From Alphaproteobacteria bacterium (GTDB lineage: Bacteria > Pseudomonadota > Alphaproteobacteria > Rhizobiales > Rhizobiaceae): DNA of 64,000 nucleotides. The notes under the pieces are model-generated. The model was not told the origin of the DNA and searched no databases. It was given only the letters and a program-made list of their open reading frames with translations. The DNA is taken from positions 40,229 through 104,228 of the forward strand of contig BOKV01000014.1 in assembly GCA_016861165.1 (NCBI GenBank). Direction: 5' to 3'. The number at the start of each line of letters is the position of its first letter. The first letter of the stretch is position 1. The position numbers and the translations under genes are program-made. Below, piece by piece: positions 41,981-50,406 of this stretch.

Positions 41981-43174
41981 CTAGCGGCCCTTCGCCGCCG
42001 TCCGCGTCCGCTTCGCGCGCGGCTTTGCCTTGCCGGCCGGCGGGCGCAGCAGCGCCTTCGCCGCGCGGATCGTCAGCGGCGCCGGCCGCTGGCAGGTCGT
42101 CGACACTGTGACCCATTTGCCGGTCTCGCCGGCCTTGAGGATCGATGTCATCACGTCGACGGCATGGAGCGCGAGTTCGAGCGAGCAGCGGTGCGGCCGG
42201 CCCTCGCCGATCGCCTGCGCCATGTCGGCGAGCCCGGCGGTGCGGTAGTTGGCGACCATGCCGAGCGGGTGCTTCTCGTTGGCGACCAGGAACGGGTGGG
42301 CGAAGGCGGGCAGCCGGGCGACCGGACTGGCCGCCTTGGTCAGCCGCACGGTGCCACCGAAGAAGTTGGGATCGGGCACGTGGAGGGTGCCCTCCTCGCC
42401 GTAGAGTTCCATGTTGGTGTGGCCGTGGCTCCAGACGTCCCAGCTCGTCGCCAGGATCACGGTGGCGCCGCTTTCGAATTCGAGCAGCGCCTGGATCGTG
42501 GTCGGCGTCTCGACCTTGATCTTCTGGCCGTGGCGCGGCTGCGAGGTGATGGTGCGGATCGGCGACGGCGTGCTGGCGATCGCCGCGACCCGGCGCACTG
42601 GGCCGATCAGCTGGATCAGGTTGGTGACGTAGTAGGGTCCGATATCGAGCACCGGCCCCGCGCCCGGCTTGAAAAAGAAGTCGGGGTTGGGGTGCCAGTG
42701 CTCCATGCCGTGGCTCATCACGAAGGCGGTGCCGCTGGTGATCCGGCCGACGGCGCCGCTGTCGATCAGGTGGCGGGCGAATTGATGCGCCCCGCCGAGG
42801 AACGTGTCGGGTGCCGAGCCGACCCGCAGCCCCTTGCGCGCCGCCCGCCGGGCGAGGTCCTGCCCGTCCTTCAGCGACAGCACGAACGGCTTCTCCGAAT
42901 AGACGTGCTTGCCGGCGTCGAGCGCCCGCCTCGAAACCTCGTAATGGGCGGCGGGGATCGTCAGATTGACGACAATGTCGACGTCGTCGGCGGCGAGCAG
43001 TTGGTCGACAGCCAGCGCCCTGATGCCGAACTCCGCCGCCCGTGCCCGGGCCGCTTTCATGTCGACGTCGGCGCAGGCGCGCACCTCGATCGCCCTGAAC
43101 AGCGGCGCCAGGCGCATATAGGCCGCCGAGATGTTGCCGCAGCCGATGATTCCCACACCCAGTGTCTTGGCCAT
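41981..43174 (-). CDS. Gfo/Idh/MocA family oxidoreductase with basic C-terminal tail
   Basis: The 397 aa protein has a Rossmann fold (LGVGIIGCGNISAAYMRL), the conserved EKP motif (HVYSEKPFVLSLKDG, Lys near residue 95) and a catalytic His region, PVLDIGPYYVTNLIQLIG. A C-terminal extension of about 35 residues rich in Lys, Arg and Ala (GKAKPRAKRTRTAAKGR) is unusual for the family. Its stop is 1 nt before the aldo/keto reductase start region (41979). The likely role is oxidation or reduction of a sugar imported by the neighbouring ABC system. Confidence 0.9.
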   Translation of the reverse strand: MAKTLGVGIIGCGNISAAYMRLAPLFRAIEVRACADVDMKAARARAAEFGIRALAVDQLLAADDVDIVVNLTIPAAHYEVSRRALDAGKHVYSEKPFVLSLKDGQDLARRAARKGLRVGSAPDTFLGGAHQFARHLIDSGAVGRITSGTAFVMSHGMEHWHPNPDFFFKPGAGPVLDIGPYYVTNLIQLIGPVRRVAAIASTPSPIRTITSQPRHGQKIKVETPTTIQALLEFESGATVILATSWDVWSHGHTNMELYGEEGTLHVPDPNFFGGTVRLTKAASPVARLPAFAHPFLVANEKHPLGMVANYRTAGLADMAQAIGEGRPHRCSLELALHAVDVMTSILKAGETGKWVTVSTTCQRPAPLTIRAAKALLRPPAGKAKPRAKRTRTAAKGR

Positions 43175-43183
43175 ATGTCTCTC

Positions 43184-43930
43184 TCAGAATGTCCGGACCG
43201 ACTCGATCGAGCGCGCGGCGAAGCGGCGGTGGTCGTTCGGCTTGTCGTGTTCCATGATGAAGAACCGGCACGCGGTCGCCTTGAGCGCCCGCCAGATGCC
43301 CGTCCAGTCGATCGTGCCGTGACCGACATCGGCCCAGCCGTCCTCGTCGAGGCACTGGCCGGGCGGCGCGATGTCCTTGACATGGGCGGCGCTTATGCGC
43401 TCGCCATGGCGGGCGATCCAGTCGAATGGATCGGCGCCGCCGCGCACGATCCAGGCGATGTCGGCTTCCCAGGACAATTCGGGCCCGCCGGCCAGGATTT
43501 CCGCCATGGGAACAGCCCCGTCGCGCTGGACGCGGAACTCGAAATCGTGATTGTGCCAGCCGAAGGTCAGCCCGGCCGCCCGGAACGGCGCCCCGGCTTG
43601 CTGCAGCCGCCGGCCGAACGCGCGCCAGCCGGCGGCGTCTGTCGGCCGCAGGTCGGGACCGATGTGCGGGCAATAGACGGCCCGCATGCCCACCGCCTTG
43701 ATCACGGCCATGGCCTTGTCCGGCTCCTTCTCCAGCATATCGAGGCTGAAATGGCCCGACGGCATCGCCAGACCGGCCTCGCGCAGCGCCGCCGCCAGCC
43801 CGGCCGGATCGCCGTAGAGTCCGCCATAGCCCTCGACCTGGCTGTAGCCGAGACCTTTCAGCATGCTCAGTGTCTCGGAAAGCGGCGGGAAATTGCGCGA
43901 TGAATAGAGCTGGTAGGAGATCTCGGTCAT
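43184..43930 (-). CDS. Sugar phosphate isomerase/epimerase (TIM barrel)
   Basis: The 248 aa protein is a small AP-endonuclease-2 barrel. Candidate metal residues are Glu in YSQVEGYGGLY, His in FGWHNHDFEFR, Asp in LSWEADIAWIVRGGADP, His in ISAAHVKDIAPPG, and Glu in FFIMEHDKPNDHRRF near the C-terminus. HVKD and WHNHDFEF are common in inositol/2-keto-sugar isomerases of IolE/IolI type. It lies 9 nt before the Gfo/Idh/MocA gene and 41 nt after the ABC ATPase gene, so it is part of the ABC-catabolic operon. Confidence 0.87.
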   Translation of the reverse strand: MTEISYQLYSSRNFPPLSETLSMLKGLGYSQVEGYGGLYGDPAGLAAALREAGLAMPSGHFSLDMLEKEPDKAMAVIKAVGMRAVYCPHIGPDLRPTDAAGWRAFGRRLQQAGAPFRAAGLTFGWHNHDFEFRVQRDGAVPMAEILAGGPELSWEADIAWIVRGGADPFDWIARHGERISAAHVKDIAPPGQCLDEDGWADVGHGTIDWTGIWRALKATACRFFIMEHDKPNDHRRFAARSIESVRTF

Positions 43931-43971
43931 GGCTGCTCCGGTGGCAATGAGGATCGGGTGGGCGGCGTCAC

Positions 43972-45057
43972 TCACAGCCGCAATTCGGTCTCGCCGTCGA
44001 AGATCGAGGCGCGGCTCGGATCGAAGCCGATCAGCTCGCGCTGGCCTTCCTTCAGCGGCAGCTGTCCGTCGACGCGGAAGCGGAAATCCTGGCCGGCCAG
44101 CCTCGTCCATACCAGCGTGTCAGAGCCCATCGGCTCGACCACCTCGGCCTCGACCTCCATATGGAACGGCAGGGAAGCGGCCTGTTCGCCGACGACGATG
44201 TGCTCCGGCCGGATGCCGAAGCTGACCGGCCCCTCGTTGATGCCGTTGCCGGTGAACTGGTAGCGCTCGAGCGGCACCATGATGCCGTCGGCCGTGAACG
44301 CTGGCCGGCTCCTGGTCGAAATGTCGCCCTGCAGGAAATTGATCGAGGGAGACCCGATGAAATCGGCCACATATTTGTTGACCGGCCTGGCATAGATGGT
44401 GTGCGGATCGGCAAGCTGCAGGATGGCGCCGCCGCGCATGATGGCGATGCGGTCGGCCAGCGTCATCGCCTCGATCTGGTCGTGGGTGACGTAGATCATC
44501 GTGTTTTTCAGGCGCTGGTGCAGGCGCTTGATCTCGATCCTGAGATCGGCCCTGAGCTTGGCGTCGAGGTTCGACAGCGGCTCGTCGAACAGGAACACCT
44601 CGACGTCGCGCACCAGCGCCCGTCCGATCGCCACGCGCTGGCGCTGGCCGCCGGAGAGCTGCAACGGCTTGCGGTCGAGCAGCGCCTCGATCTGCAGGAT
44701 TTCGGCCGCGCGTGCCACGCGCCGGTCGATCTCCTCCTTGGGCACGCGCGCGTTCTTCAGCCCGAACGACAGGTTGCCGCGCACATTCATCTGCGGATAG
44801 AGCGCGTAGGACTGGAACACCATGCCGATGCCGCGATCCTTCGGCTCGTCCCAGGTGACGTTTCGGCCATTGATGAAGATCTGGCCGTCGGAGATGTCGA
44901 GCAGGCCGGCGATGCAGTTGAGCAGCGTCGACTTCCCGCACCCCGACGAGCCGAGCAGCACCAGGAACTCGCCCTGCGCCACGTCAAGGTTCAGTTCGTG
45001 CAGGACCTGGACATCCCCGAAGCTGAGATCGAGATTCTTCACCGAAACGCTGAACAT
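43972..45057 (-). CDS. Sugar ABC transporter ATP-binding protein (MalK/UgpC type)
   Basis: The 361 aa ATPase energises the CUT1-type sugar importer. It has Walker A GSSGCGKSTLLN, the Q-loop in MVFQSYALYPQM, signature LSGGQRQRVAIGR, Walker B EVFLFDEPLSNLD and the switch His in TMIYVTHDQIEA. After residue 240 is an OB-fold regulatory domain (ADFIGSPSINFLQG, FGIRPEHIVVG, GSDTLVWTRL). The start is 2 nt before the permease stop at 45059. As the only ATPase, it should form a homodimer. Confidence 0.95.
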   Translation of the reverse strand: MFSVSVKNLDLSFGDVQVLHELNLDVAQGEFLVLLGSSGCGKSTLLNCIAGLLDISDGQIFINGRNVTWDEPKDRGIGMVFQSYALYPQMNVRGNLSFGLKNARVPKEEIDRRVARAAEILQIEALLDRKPLQLSGGQRQRVAIGRALVRDVEVFLFDEPLSNLDAKLRADLRIEIKRLHQRLKNTMIYVTHDQIEAMTLADRIAIMRGGAILQLADPHTIYARPVNKYVADFIGSPSINFLQGDISTRSRPAFTADGIMVPLERYQFTGNGINEGPVSFGIRPEHIVVGEQAASLPFHMEVEAEVVEPMGSDTLVWTRLAGQDFRFRVDGQLPLKEGQRELIGFDPSRASIFDGETELRL

Positions 45058-45058
45058 G

Positions 45059-45982
45059 TCACCCCTTCACCGCTCCGGCGGCGATGCCGCGTACGAACAG
45101 CTTGCCCGAGACGAAATAGACGACGAGCGGCACCAGCCCGGTAAGGATGGTCGCGGCCATGTTGACGTTGTATTCCTTCACGCCCTGCACCGAATTGACG
45201 ATGTTGTTGAGCTGGACCGTCATCGGATAGGTGTCAGGCTTGGTGTAGACGACGCCGAACAGGAAGTCGTTCCAGATGCCGGTGACCTGCAGGATGATGG
45301 CGACGACGAAGATCGGCAGGCTCATCGGCATCATGATCTTGAAATAGATGGCCCAGAACCCGGCGCCGTCGACGCGTGCCGCCTTGAACAGTTCCTCGGG
45401 CACCGACGCGAAATAGTTGCGGAACAACAGCGTCAGGATCGGCATGCCGAAGATCGAATGGACGATCACCAGCCCGGTCAAGGTTCCGTAGACGCCCATC
45501 TCGCGCAGGATGATGACGATCGGATAGATCATCACCTGATAGGGGATGAAGGCACCGACGATCAGGATCGTGAAGAAGATGTTGGCTCCCTTGAAGCGCC
45601 AGTTGGCGAGCGCGTAGCCGTTGACCGAGGCGATGGCGATCGAAATGATCACGCTCGGCACGGTGATCCTGACCGAGTTCCAGAAGCCGCGCGACAGCCC
45701 GTCGCAATTGAGCCCGGTGCAGGCCGTGGCCCAGGCCTTCACCCACGGCTCGAAGGTGATTTCCAGGGGCGGCGAGAAAACGTTGCCCATGCGGATCTCG
45801 GGCATCCCCTTCAACGAGGTGACGACCATCACGTAGAGCGGCAAGAGGTAGTAGACCGACACGACGAACAGCGTGCCGTAGACGACGATGTTGCGCCGCG
45901 ACAGCATCGGCCTCGGCCGCGCGCCACGCGCCTCGGCGCGGGAACCTGCCTTCGGCTGGCGGGCGAGAACGGCTTCAGCCAC
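45059..45982 (-). CDS. Sugar ABC transporter permease, MalG type
   Basis: The 307 aa inner-membrane subunit has six predicted helices. The N-terminal cytoplasmic segment is basic (ARQPKAGSRAEARGARPRP). The EAA loop that docks onto the ATPase reads EELFKAARVDGAGFWAIYFK then IMMPMSLP. The C-terminus GKLFVRGIAAGAVKG is typical of the MalG group. The GTG start at 45982 overlaps the upstream permease stop by 8 nt. It works with the permease at 45975-46877 and the binding protein at 46959-48194. Confidence 0.93.
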   Translation of the reverse strand: MAEAVLARQPKAGSRAEARGARPRPMLSRRNIVVYGTLFVVSVYYLLPLYVMVVTSLKGMPEIRMGNVFSPPLEITFEPWVKAWATACTGLNCDGLSRGFWNSVRITVPSVIISIAIASVNGYALANWRFKGANIFFTILIVGAFIPYQVMIYPIVIILREMGVYGTLTGLVIVHSIFGMPILTLLFRNYFASVPEELFKAARVDGAGFWAIYFKIMMPMSLPIFVVAIILQVTGIWNDFLFGVVYTKPDTYPMTVQLNNIVNSVQGVKEYNVNMAATILTGLVPLVVYFVSGKLFVRGIAAGAVKG

Positions 45983-46877
45983 GTTTCGCCCTCCCGCCGA
46001 ATTCCAGATAGGCCCACGGCACGACGACGATTGCGACGGTCAGCAGCATCATCGTCGAGGCGGCGAAGCCCTGGCCGAGATTCTGCGCCAGGAACATCGA
46101 GTCGTAGACATATTTGGCCGGCACTTCGGATGCGATGCCAGGGCCACCCGACGTCTGCGCGACGACCAGATCGTAGAGCCGCACGATGCCCGACGCGATA
46201 ATGACGAGTGTCGTGATGAACACCGGCCGCATCATCGGGATGACGATGAACAGATAGGTCTTCCACATGGGAATGCCGTCGATGCGGGCGGCCTTCCAGA
46301 TGTCCTCGTCGATGCCGCGCAACCCGGCGAGCATCAGGCACATGACGAGGCCGGTGCCCTGCCAGAGACCGGCGATCAGGATGCCGTAGATGACGATGCG
46401 CTGGTCATAGAGTGGGTTGAACGTGAAGCTCTCCCATCCGAGATTGCGCACGACCTGCTGCACGCCGAAGTCCGGATTGAGCATCCATTGCCAGACGAGG
46501 CCGGTGACGATGAAGGACAGCGCGAATGGATAGAGGATGATCGTGCGGAAGGTGTTCTCGAACCGGATCTTCTGATCCAGCAGCGCCGCAAGAATGAAGC
46601 CGATGATCACCGAGAAGACCAGCGACAGAATGCCGTAGATGAGCAGGTTCTCGATGGACACCAGCCATTTCGGCGTCGACCACAGCCGCTCGTACTGGTC
46701 GAGCCCGACGAACCGCAGCCGCGGCAGCAGTTTGGAGTTGGTGAATGAGTAGACGATGGTCCACGTGGTGCCGCCGACGAACACGACCAGCGCGGTGAAG
46801 ATCATCGGGATCGACGCGATCTTCGCGTTGAGATTGCGGAACAGCTGGTTGGGCCGTCCGGCGGCCTTTGTTGCCAT
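45975..46877 (-). CDS. Sugar ABC transporter permease, MalF type
   Basis: The 300 aa inner-membrane subunit has six predicted helices. Its EAA motif is EDIWKAARIDGIPMWKTYLF. The N-terminus KIASIPMIFTALVVFVGGTT is the first helix, and SFTNSKLLPRLRFVGLDQYE is the usual periplasmic loop after it. It is separated from the binding-protein gene by an 81-bp gap containing a strong hairpin, and its stop overlaps the next permease. Confidence 0.93.
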   Translation of the reverse strand: MATKAAGRPNQLFRNLNAKIASIPMIFTALVVFVGGTTWTIVYSFTNSKLLPRLRFVGLDQYERLWSTPKWLVSIENLLIYGILSLVFSVIIGFILAALLDQKIRFENTFRTIILYPFALSFIVTGLVWQWMLNPDFGVQQVVRNLGWESFTFNPLYDQRIVIYGILIAGLWQGTGLVMCLMLAGLRGIDEDIWKAARIDGIPMWKTYLFIVIPMMRPVFITTLVIIASGIVRLYDLVVAQTSGGPGIASEVPAKYVYDSMFLAQNLGQGFAASTMMLLTVAIVVVPWAYLEFGGRAKRG

Positions 46878-46901
46878 TGTCGTCGTCCAGCATCAACGAA
46901 C

Positions 46902-46944
46902 GGTCCCTTGCCGCCGGGCCCTGCCGGACCCGGCGGAGGGAACC
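46902..46944 (-). promoter_or_regulatory. Intercistronic hairpin after the binding-protein gene
   Basis: On the minus strand GGTTCCCT-CCGCCGGG pairs with CCCGGCGG-(CA)-AGGGACC across a short loop, giving about 15 base pairs. It lies 15 nt after the binding-protein stop and 25 nt before the permease start, with no T-tract. Such hairpins protect the 5' message from 3' exonucleases and keep binding-protein levels above those of the membrane subunits. Confidence 0.65.
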
Positions 46945-46958
46945 GCCACTGCGTTTGC

Positions 46959-48194
46959 TCAGTCGGCGCTGGCGATGATCTCGGCGTAGCGCTTCTGCGC
47001 TTCCTCCGGCGTCATCGACGGCGTCTTGAAGAACTCGACGAACAGGTCGTTGAGCTGGGTGTTGGTGTCCTCGGTGTTGAGCCGCGGCGGATCGGGCACG
47101 GTGTTGCCCTTCGCCAGGATCTCGAGGCCCTTCTTCATGCAGTCATTGGCGGCGTTGAGGTCGACATCGCCGCGCACCGGCACGGAGCCCTTCTTGAGGT
47201 TGAAATTGACCTGGGTGTCGGGCGCCAGCATCACCGAGGCGAGCGCGTCCTGCGCCGCGGTGACCTCGGGGTCCTTGGAGACCGGGAAGTAGAAGGCGTC
47301 GCCGCCCACCGAGATCAGCTCGTTGACGCCGAGGCCCGGCAGGCACGAATAGTCCTTGCCGGCGACCTGTCCGGCAACCTGGAACTCGCCCTGCGCCCAG
47401 TCGCCCATGATCTGGCCGCCGGCCTGGCCGGTGATGACCAGGTTGGTGGCCTGGTTCCAGTCCTGGACGTTCGATTTGGCCGCCATCTTGCGCGCGGCGT
47501 CGGCCGCCTGGAAGACCTTGGCCATCTCCGGCCCGGCGGCAACCTCCGCGTCCTTGTCCTGGTAGACCTTCAGATAGATGTCCTTGCCGGCGATGGCCGG
47601 GATCAGCACGTTGAAGGCGCCGCTGGTCTGCCAGGGCTGGCCGCCCATGGCGAGCGGGATCTTGCCGGCCTTCTCCAGCGCCGGAGCGGCGGCAACGAAT
47701 TCGTCCCAGGTCTTCGGCACGGGCACGCCGGCGTCCTCGAAGGCCTTGTGGGAAAGCCACAGCCATTGCCAGGAATGGATGTTGATCGGCACGCAGTAGA
47801 CCTTGCCGTCCACCGTGCAGCCGTCGAGCAGGCTCCTCGGCCGCACGATCTCCGCCCAGTTCTCCTTGGCGGCCAGCTCGGTGAAGTCGCGCATCAGCCC
47901 GGCCTCGACCAGTTCCTCGGCCTGGCGGCCGTGGTTGAACTGCGTGGCGCACATCGGGTCGCCGCCGGTGATGCGGCTGATGAATACCGGACGCGCCGTA
48001 CCGCCGCCGCCGGCGATGGCACCGTCCAGCCATTTGTGGTTGGTCTTGCTCTCGAAGGCCTTGGCGAACTCGGCCACCGCGGCGGCCTCGCCGCCCGAGG
48101 TCCACCAGTGCGTGACCTCGCACTGCGCCGCCTGCGCGACGTTGGCGAAGGCCAGCAACGTCCCGCAAGCCAGAAAGGCTTTTAACGACTTCAT
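46959..48194 (-). CDS. Sugar ABC transporter substrate-binding protein (CUT1)
   Basis: A 411 aa periplasmic binding protein with signal peptide MKSLKAFLACGTLLAFANVA cleaved near AQA. The mature protein starts QCEVTHWWTSGGEAAAVAEF, a glucose/mannose/oligosaccharide-type beginning. Aromatic residues likely to stack on sugar are in IHSWQWLWLSHKAFED, GGQPWQTSGAFN and MGDWAQGEFQV. Cys pairs (CEV/CATQF, CTVDGKVYC) may form disulfides. The start has GGGAGGAG upstream. It is the first gene of the operon that runs to the DJ-1 gene, opposite the LacI regulator. Confidence 0.92.
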   Translation of the reverse strand: MKSLKAFLACGTLLAFANVAQAAQCEVTHWWTSGGEAAAVAEFAKAFESKTNHKWLDGAIAGGGGTARPVFISRITGGDPMCATQFNHGRQAEELVEAGLMRDFTELAAKENWAEIVRPRSLLDGCTVDGKVYCVPINIHSWQWLWLSHKAFEDAGVPVPKTWDEFVAAAPALEKAGKIPLAMGGQPWQTSGAFNVLIPAIAGKDIYLKVYQDKDAEVAAGPEMAKVFQAADAARKMAAKSNVQDWNQATNLVITGQAGGQIMGDWAQGEFQVAGQVAGKDYSCLPGLGVNELISVGGDAFYFPVSKDPEVTAAQDALASVMLAPDTQVNFNLKKGSVPVRGDVDLNAANDCMKKGLEILAKGNTVPDPPRLNTEDTNTQLNDLFVEFFKTPSMTPEEAQKRYAEIIASAD

Positions 48195-48272
48195 CAGAAC
48201 TCCTCCCTTGGTGTTCGGCGCGGGCGCTGCACAAGCGTCATGCCCGCGGAAATTCATCGACCTCCCAATCGA

Positions 48273-48286
48273 TGAAATCGATTTCA
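48273..48286. promoter_or_regulatory. LacI-family operator O1
   Basis: TGAAATCGATTTCA is a perfect 14-bp palindrome with the central CG step usual in LacI-family operators. It lies 79 bp upstream of the binding-protein start. Confidence 0.8.
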
Positions 48287-48330
48287 AGCGCTTCTGCCGG
48301 AATCCCCGCGAATTGGTGGCGGCATTGCAT

Positions 48331-48346
48331 CTGAAATCGATTACAG
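48331..48346. promoter_or_regulatory. LacI-family operator O2
   Basis: CTGAAATCGATTACAG shares the AAATCGATT core with O1 and is palindromic apart from one base pair. It is about 59 bp from O1 centre to centre and 78 bp before the regulator start. The two sites could be bridged by one tetramer or control the two divergent promoters. Confidence 0.78.
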
Positions 48347-48423
48347 TTAGCCTGCCGGCTGTTGGAAACAGAGTCAAGCGGCATTTCCAGCGACATTTTA
48401 AACGATTGAAAATCAATGATTTG

Positions 48424-49461
48424 ATGCGCATGGCCAAGACCGCCATTCCCAAGATCAAGGACGTTGCCCGCGTTGCCGGCGTCTCGGCGGCGACCGTCAG
48501 CCGTGTGCTCAACCATCCCGAGACGGTCGCCGAACCGACGCGGCAGGCGGTGCTGGAGGCGACCCGGCGGACCGGCTATCGCATCAATCTCGCCGCCCGC
48601 AACCTGCGCCGGCGGCGCACGGGCTCGATCGTCGTGCTCGTTCCCAATCTCGGCAACCCGTTCTTCTCGGCCATCCTGGCCGGCATCGAGATGACCTTTG
48701 CCAGGCACGGCCTCAACGTTGTCGTGTTCGACACCCAGCAGCCCGACGTCCCGCCTGAGCTCGTCTTGGAATACCTGCACAACAGCCGCTCCGACGGCAT
48801 CATTTCGCTCGACGGCGGTATCCCGGAGACGCTGCTGAAGAACAGCGGCGCCCGCAGTTCGCTGCCGCCGATCATCTTCGCCTGTGAATGGGACGCCAAT
48901 GGCGACTACCCGTCGGTCCGCGCCGACAACTTCGAAGGCGCGCGCATGGCCGTCCGTCACCTGGCCGCGCTCGGCCACCGCAAGATCGGCCACCTGCAGG
49001 GCCCGCCCGGCAACGTGCTGACCGAGGCGCGCCGGGCCGGCATGACGGCTGCCATCTGCGAACTGGGGCTGGAACTTCGCCGCGAATGGTTCCTCGGCGG
49101 CAGCTTCGCGCTCGAATCGGGTGCCCGCGCGGCCATCGAGTGGATCGATTTGAAGGAGCGTCCGAGCGCGCTGTTCTGCGCCAGCGACCAGATCGCCTTC
49201 GGCCTCATCTCCGAATTGCACCGCAACGGTGTCTATGTGCCGCGCGACCTGTCGGTCATCGGCTTCGATGACATCGACATCGCCAGCCGCTTCATCCCGC
49301 CCCTGACGACGATCCGCCAGCCGCGAACGCAGCTCGGCGCGGCCGCCGCCGAACTGCTGCTCGATCATATCGAGGGTCGCCGCGACACGGGCGAACCCGT
49401 CCGCGAGATCCTGCCCGTCGAACTGGTCGTGCGCGGCAGCACCGCCCAGTGGCCGCAATGA
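48424..49461 (+). CDS. LacI-family transcriptional regulator
   Basis: The 345 aa repressor has the N-terminal LacI helix-turn-helix and hinge (IKDVARVAGVSAATVSRVLN, ARNLRRRRTG). An effector-binding domain like periplasmic sugar-binding proteins follows (VPNLGNPFFSAILAGIEMTF, SDGIISLDGGIPE, ALFCASDQIAFGLISEL, VIGFDDIDIASRFIPPLTTI). ATGs at 48424 and 48430 are both possible. The frame is open much further upstream but runs through the operators. It is divergent from the ABC/catabolic operon, and two operators in between indicate control of both directions. A 4-nt overlap couples it to the DapA-family gene if that gene starts at 49458. Confidence 0.94.
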   Translation: MRMAKTAIPKIKDVARVAGVSAATVSRVLNHPETVAEPTRQAVLEATRRTGYRINLAARNLRRRRTGSIVVLVPNLGNPFFSAILAGIEMTFARHGLNVVVFDTQQPDVPPELVLEYLHNSRSDGIISLDGGIPETLLKNSGARSSLPPIIFACEWDANGDYPSVRADNFEGARMAVRHLAALGHRKIGHLQGPPGNVLTEARRAGMTAAICELGLELRREWFLGGSFALESGARAAIEWIDLKERPSALFCASDQIAFGLISELHRNGVYVPRDLSVIGFDDIDIASRFIPPLTTIRQPRTQLGAAAAELLLDHIEGRRDTGEPVREILPVELVVRGSTAQWPQ

Positions 49462-49520
49462 GCCGTTCGGTCAACGCCATGCCACCCGCCACGAGCGGCC
49501 CGCACTCGCAGGAGAAGACT

Positions 49521-50396
49521 GTGACCAGTTCACGCCCGCTTGCCGGCATCCTGCCGGCGGTCCCCACACCGGTCGACGCCGGCGGCGCCCCCGACGTAGG
49601 ACGCTTCCTCGTCCACGCCCGCTGGGCGCTGGCGCAGGGCTGCCACGGCCTCAACGTGCTCGGCACCACCGGCGAGGCCAACTGCCTGTCGACCGGCCAG
49701 CGCAAGGCGGTGATGGAGGCGGCCGCGACGGCACTGGACGGCACCCCGCTGATGGTCGGAACCGGCACGCCGGACCTCTCCACCACGATCGAACTCACCC
49801 GCCACGCCTGCGCGCTCGGCTATGCAGGGGCGCTGGTGCTGCCGCCCTGGTACTACAAGAACGTCAGTGATGACGGCCTGTTTGCCTGGTACGAGCGCCT
49901 GATCGCCGGCACGGCCGACGCACCGATCCCGCTCTATTTCTACAACTTCCCGCATATGACCGGCGTGCCGCTGTCGCTACAACTCATGGGCAGGCTCAAG
50001 GCCGCGTTCCCGCGGCGCATCGCAGGCGTCAAGGACAGTTCCGGCGATTTCGCCCTGTCGGCCGCGCTCGTTGACATCGGTGATTTCGACGTCTTCCCGG
50101 GCAACGAGATGGCGCTCAGCGCTCAAGGCGCCCCCCGCTACGCCGGCTGCATTTCGGCCACCGTCAATGTCACCGCGCCGCTCGCGGTTCGCTTCTGGGC
50201 GAACCGTGACGACGCCCGGCTGCGCCGGCGCATCGACGAGACGCGCACGGCGCTGTCGGCGTTTCCGTTCGTGCCGGCGGTTAAATATCTGCTCTCCCGC
50301 ATCCATGACGATCCGGAATTCGAGCGCGTGCTGGTGCCGCACCTGCCGCTCGACGCCGGGCGCAAGGCCCGGCTCGACGAACTCCGGCTCGACTGA
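49521..50396 (+). CDS. DapA/NanA family aldolase (dihydrodipicolinate synthase-like)
   Basis: A class I lyase of about 291 aa that forms a Schiff base with 2-keto acids. The active-site Lys is in RRIAGVKDSSGDFALS (about residue 165) and the catalytic Tyr in IPLYFYNFPHMTG. The GTTGE signature is present as VLGTTGEANCLS. In sugar clusters such proteins are 2-keto-3-deoxy sugar-acid aldolases or dehydratases, more likely here than lysine biosynthesis. I prefer the GTG at 49521, which follows GGAGAAGACT, and gives an N-terminus (TSSRPLAGILPAVPTPVD) like other members. An ATG at 49458 overlapping the LacI stop would add 21 residues. Confidence 0.88.
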   Translation: MTSSRPLAGILPAVPTPVDAGGAPDVGRFLVHARWALAQGCHGLNVLGTTGEANCLSTGQRKAVMEAAATALDGTPLMVGTGTPDLSTTIELTRHACALGYAGALVLPPWYYKNVSDDGLFAWYERLIAGTADAPIPLYFYNFPHMTGVPLSLQLMGRLKAAFPRRIAGVKDSSGDFALSAALVDIGDFDVFPGNEMALSAQGAPRYAGCISATVNVTAPLAVRFWANRDDARLRRRIDETRTALSAFPFVPAVKYLLSRIHDDPEFERVLVPHLPLDAGRKARLDELRLD

Positions 50397-50406
50397 ACGC
50401 GCCGGC

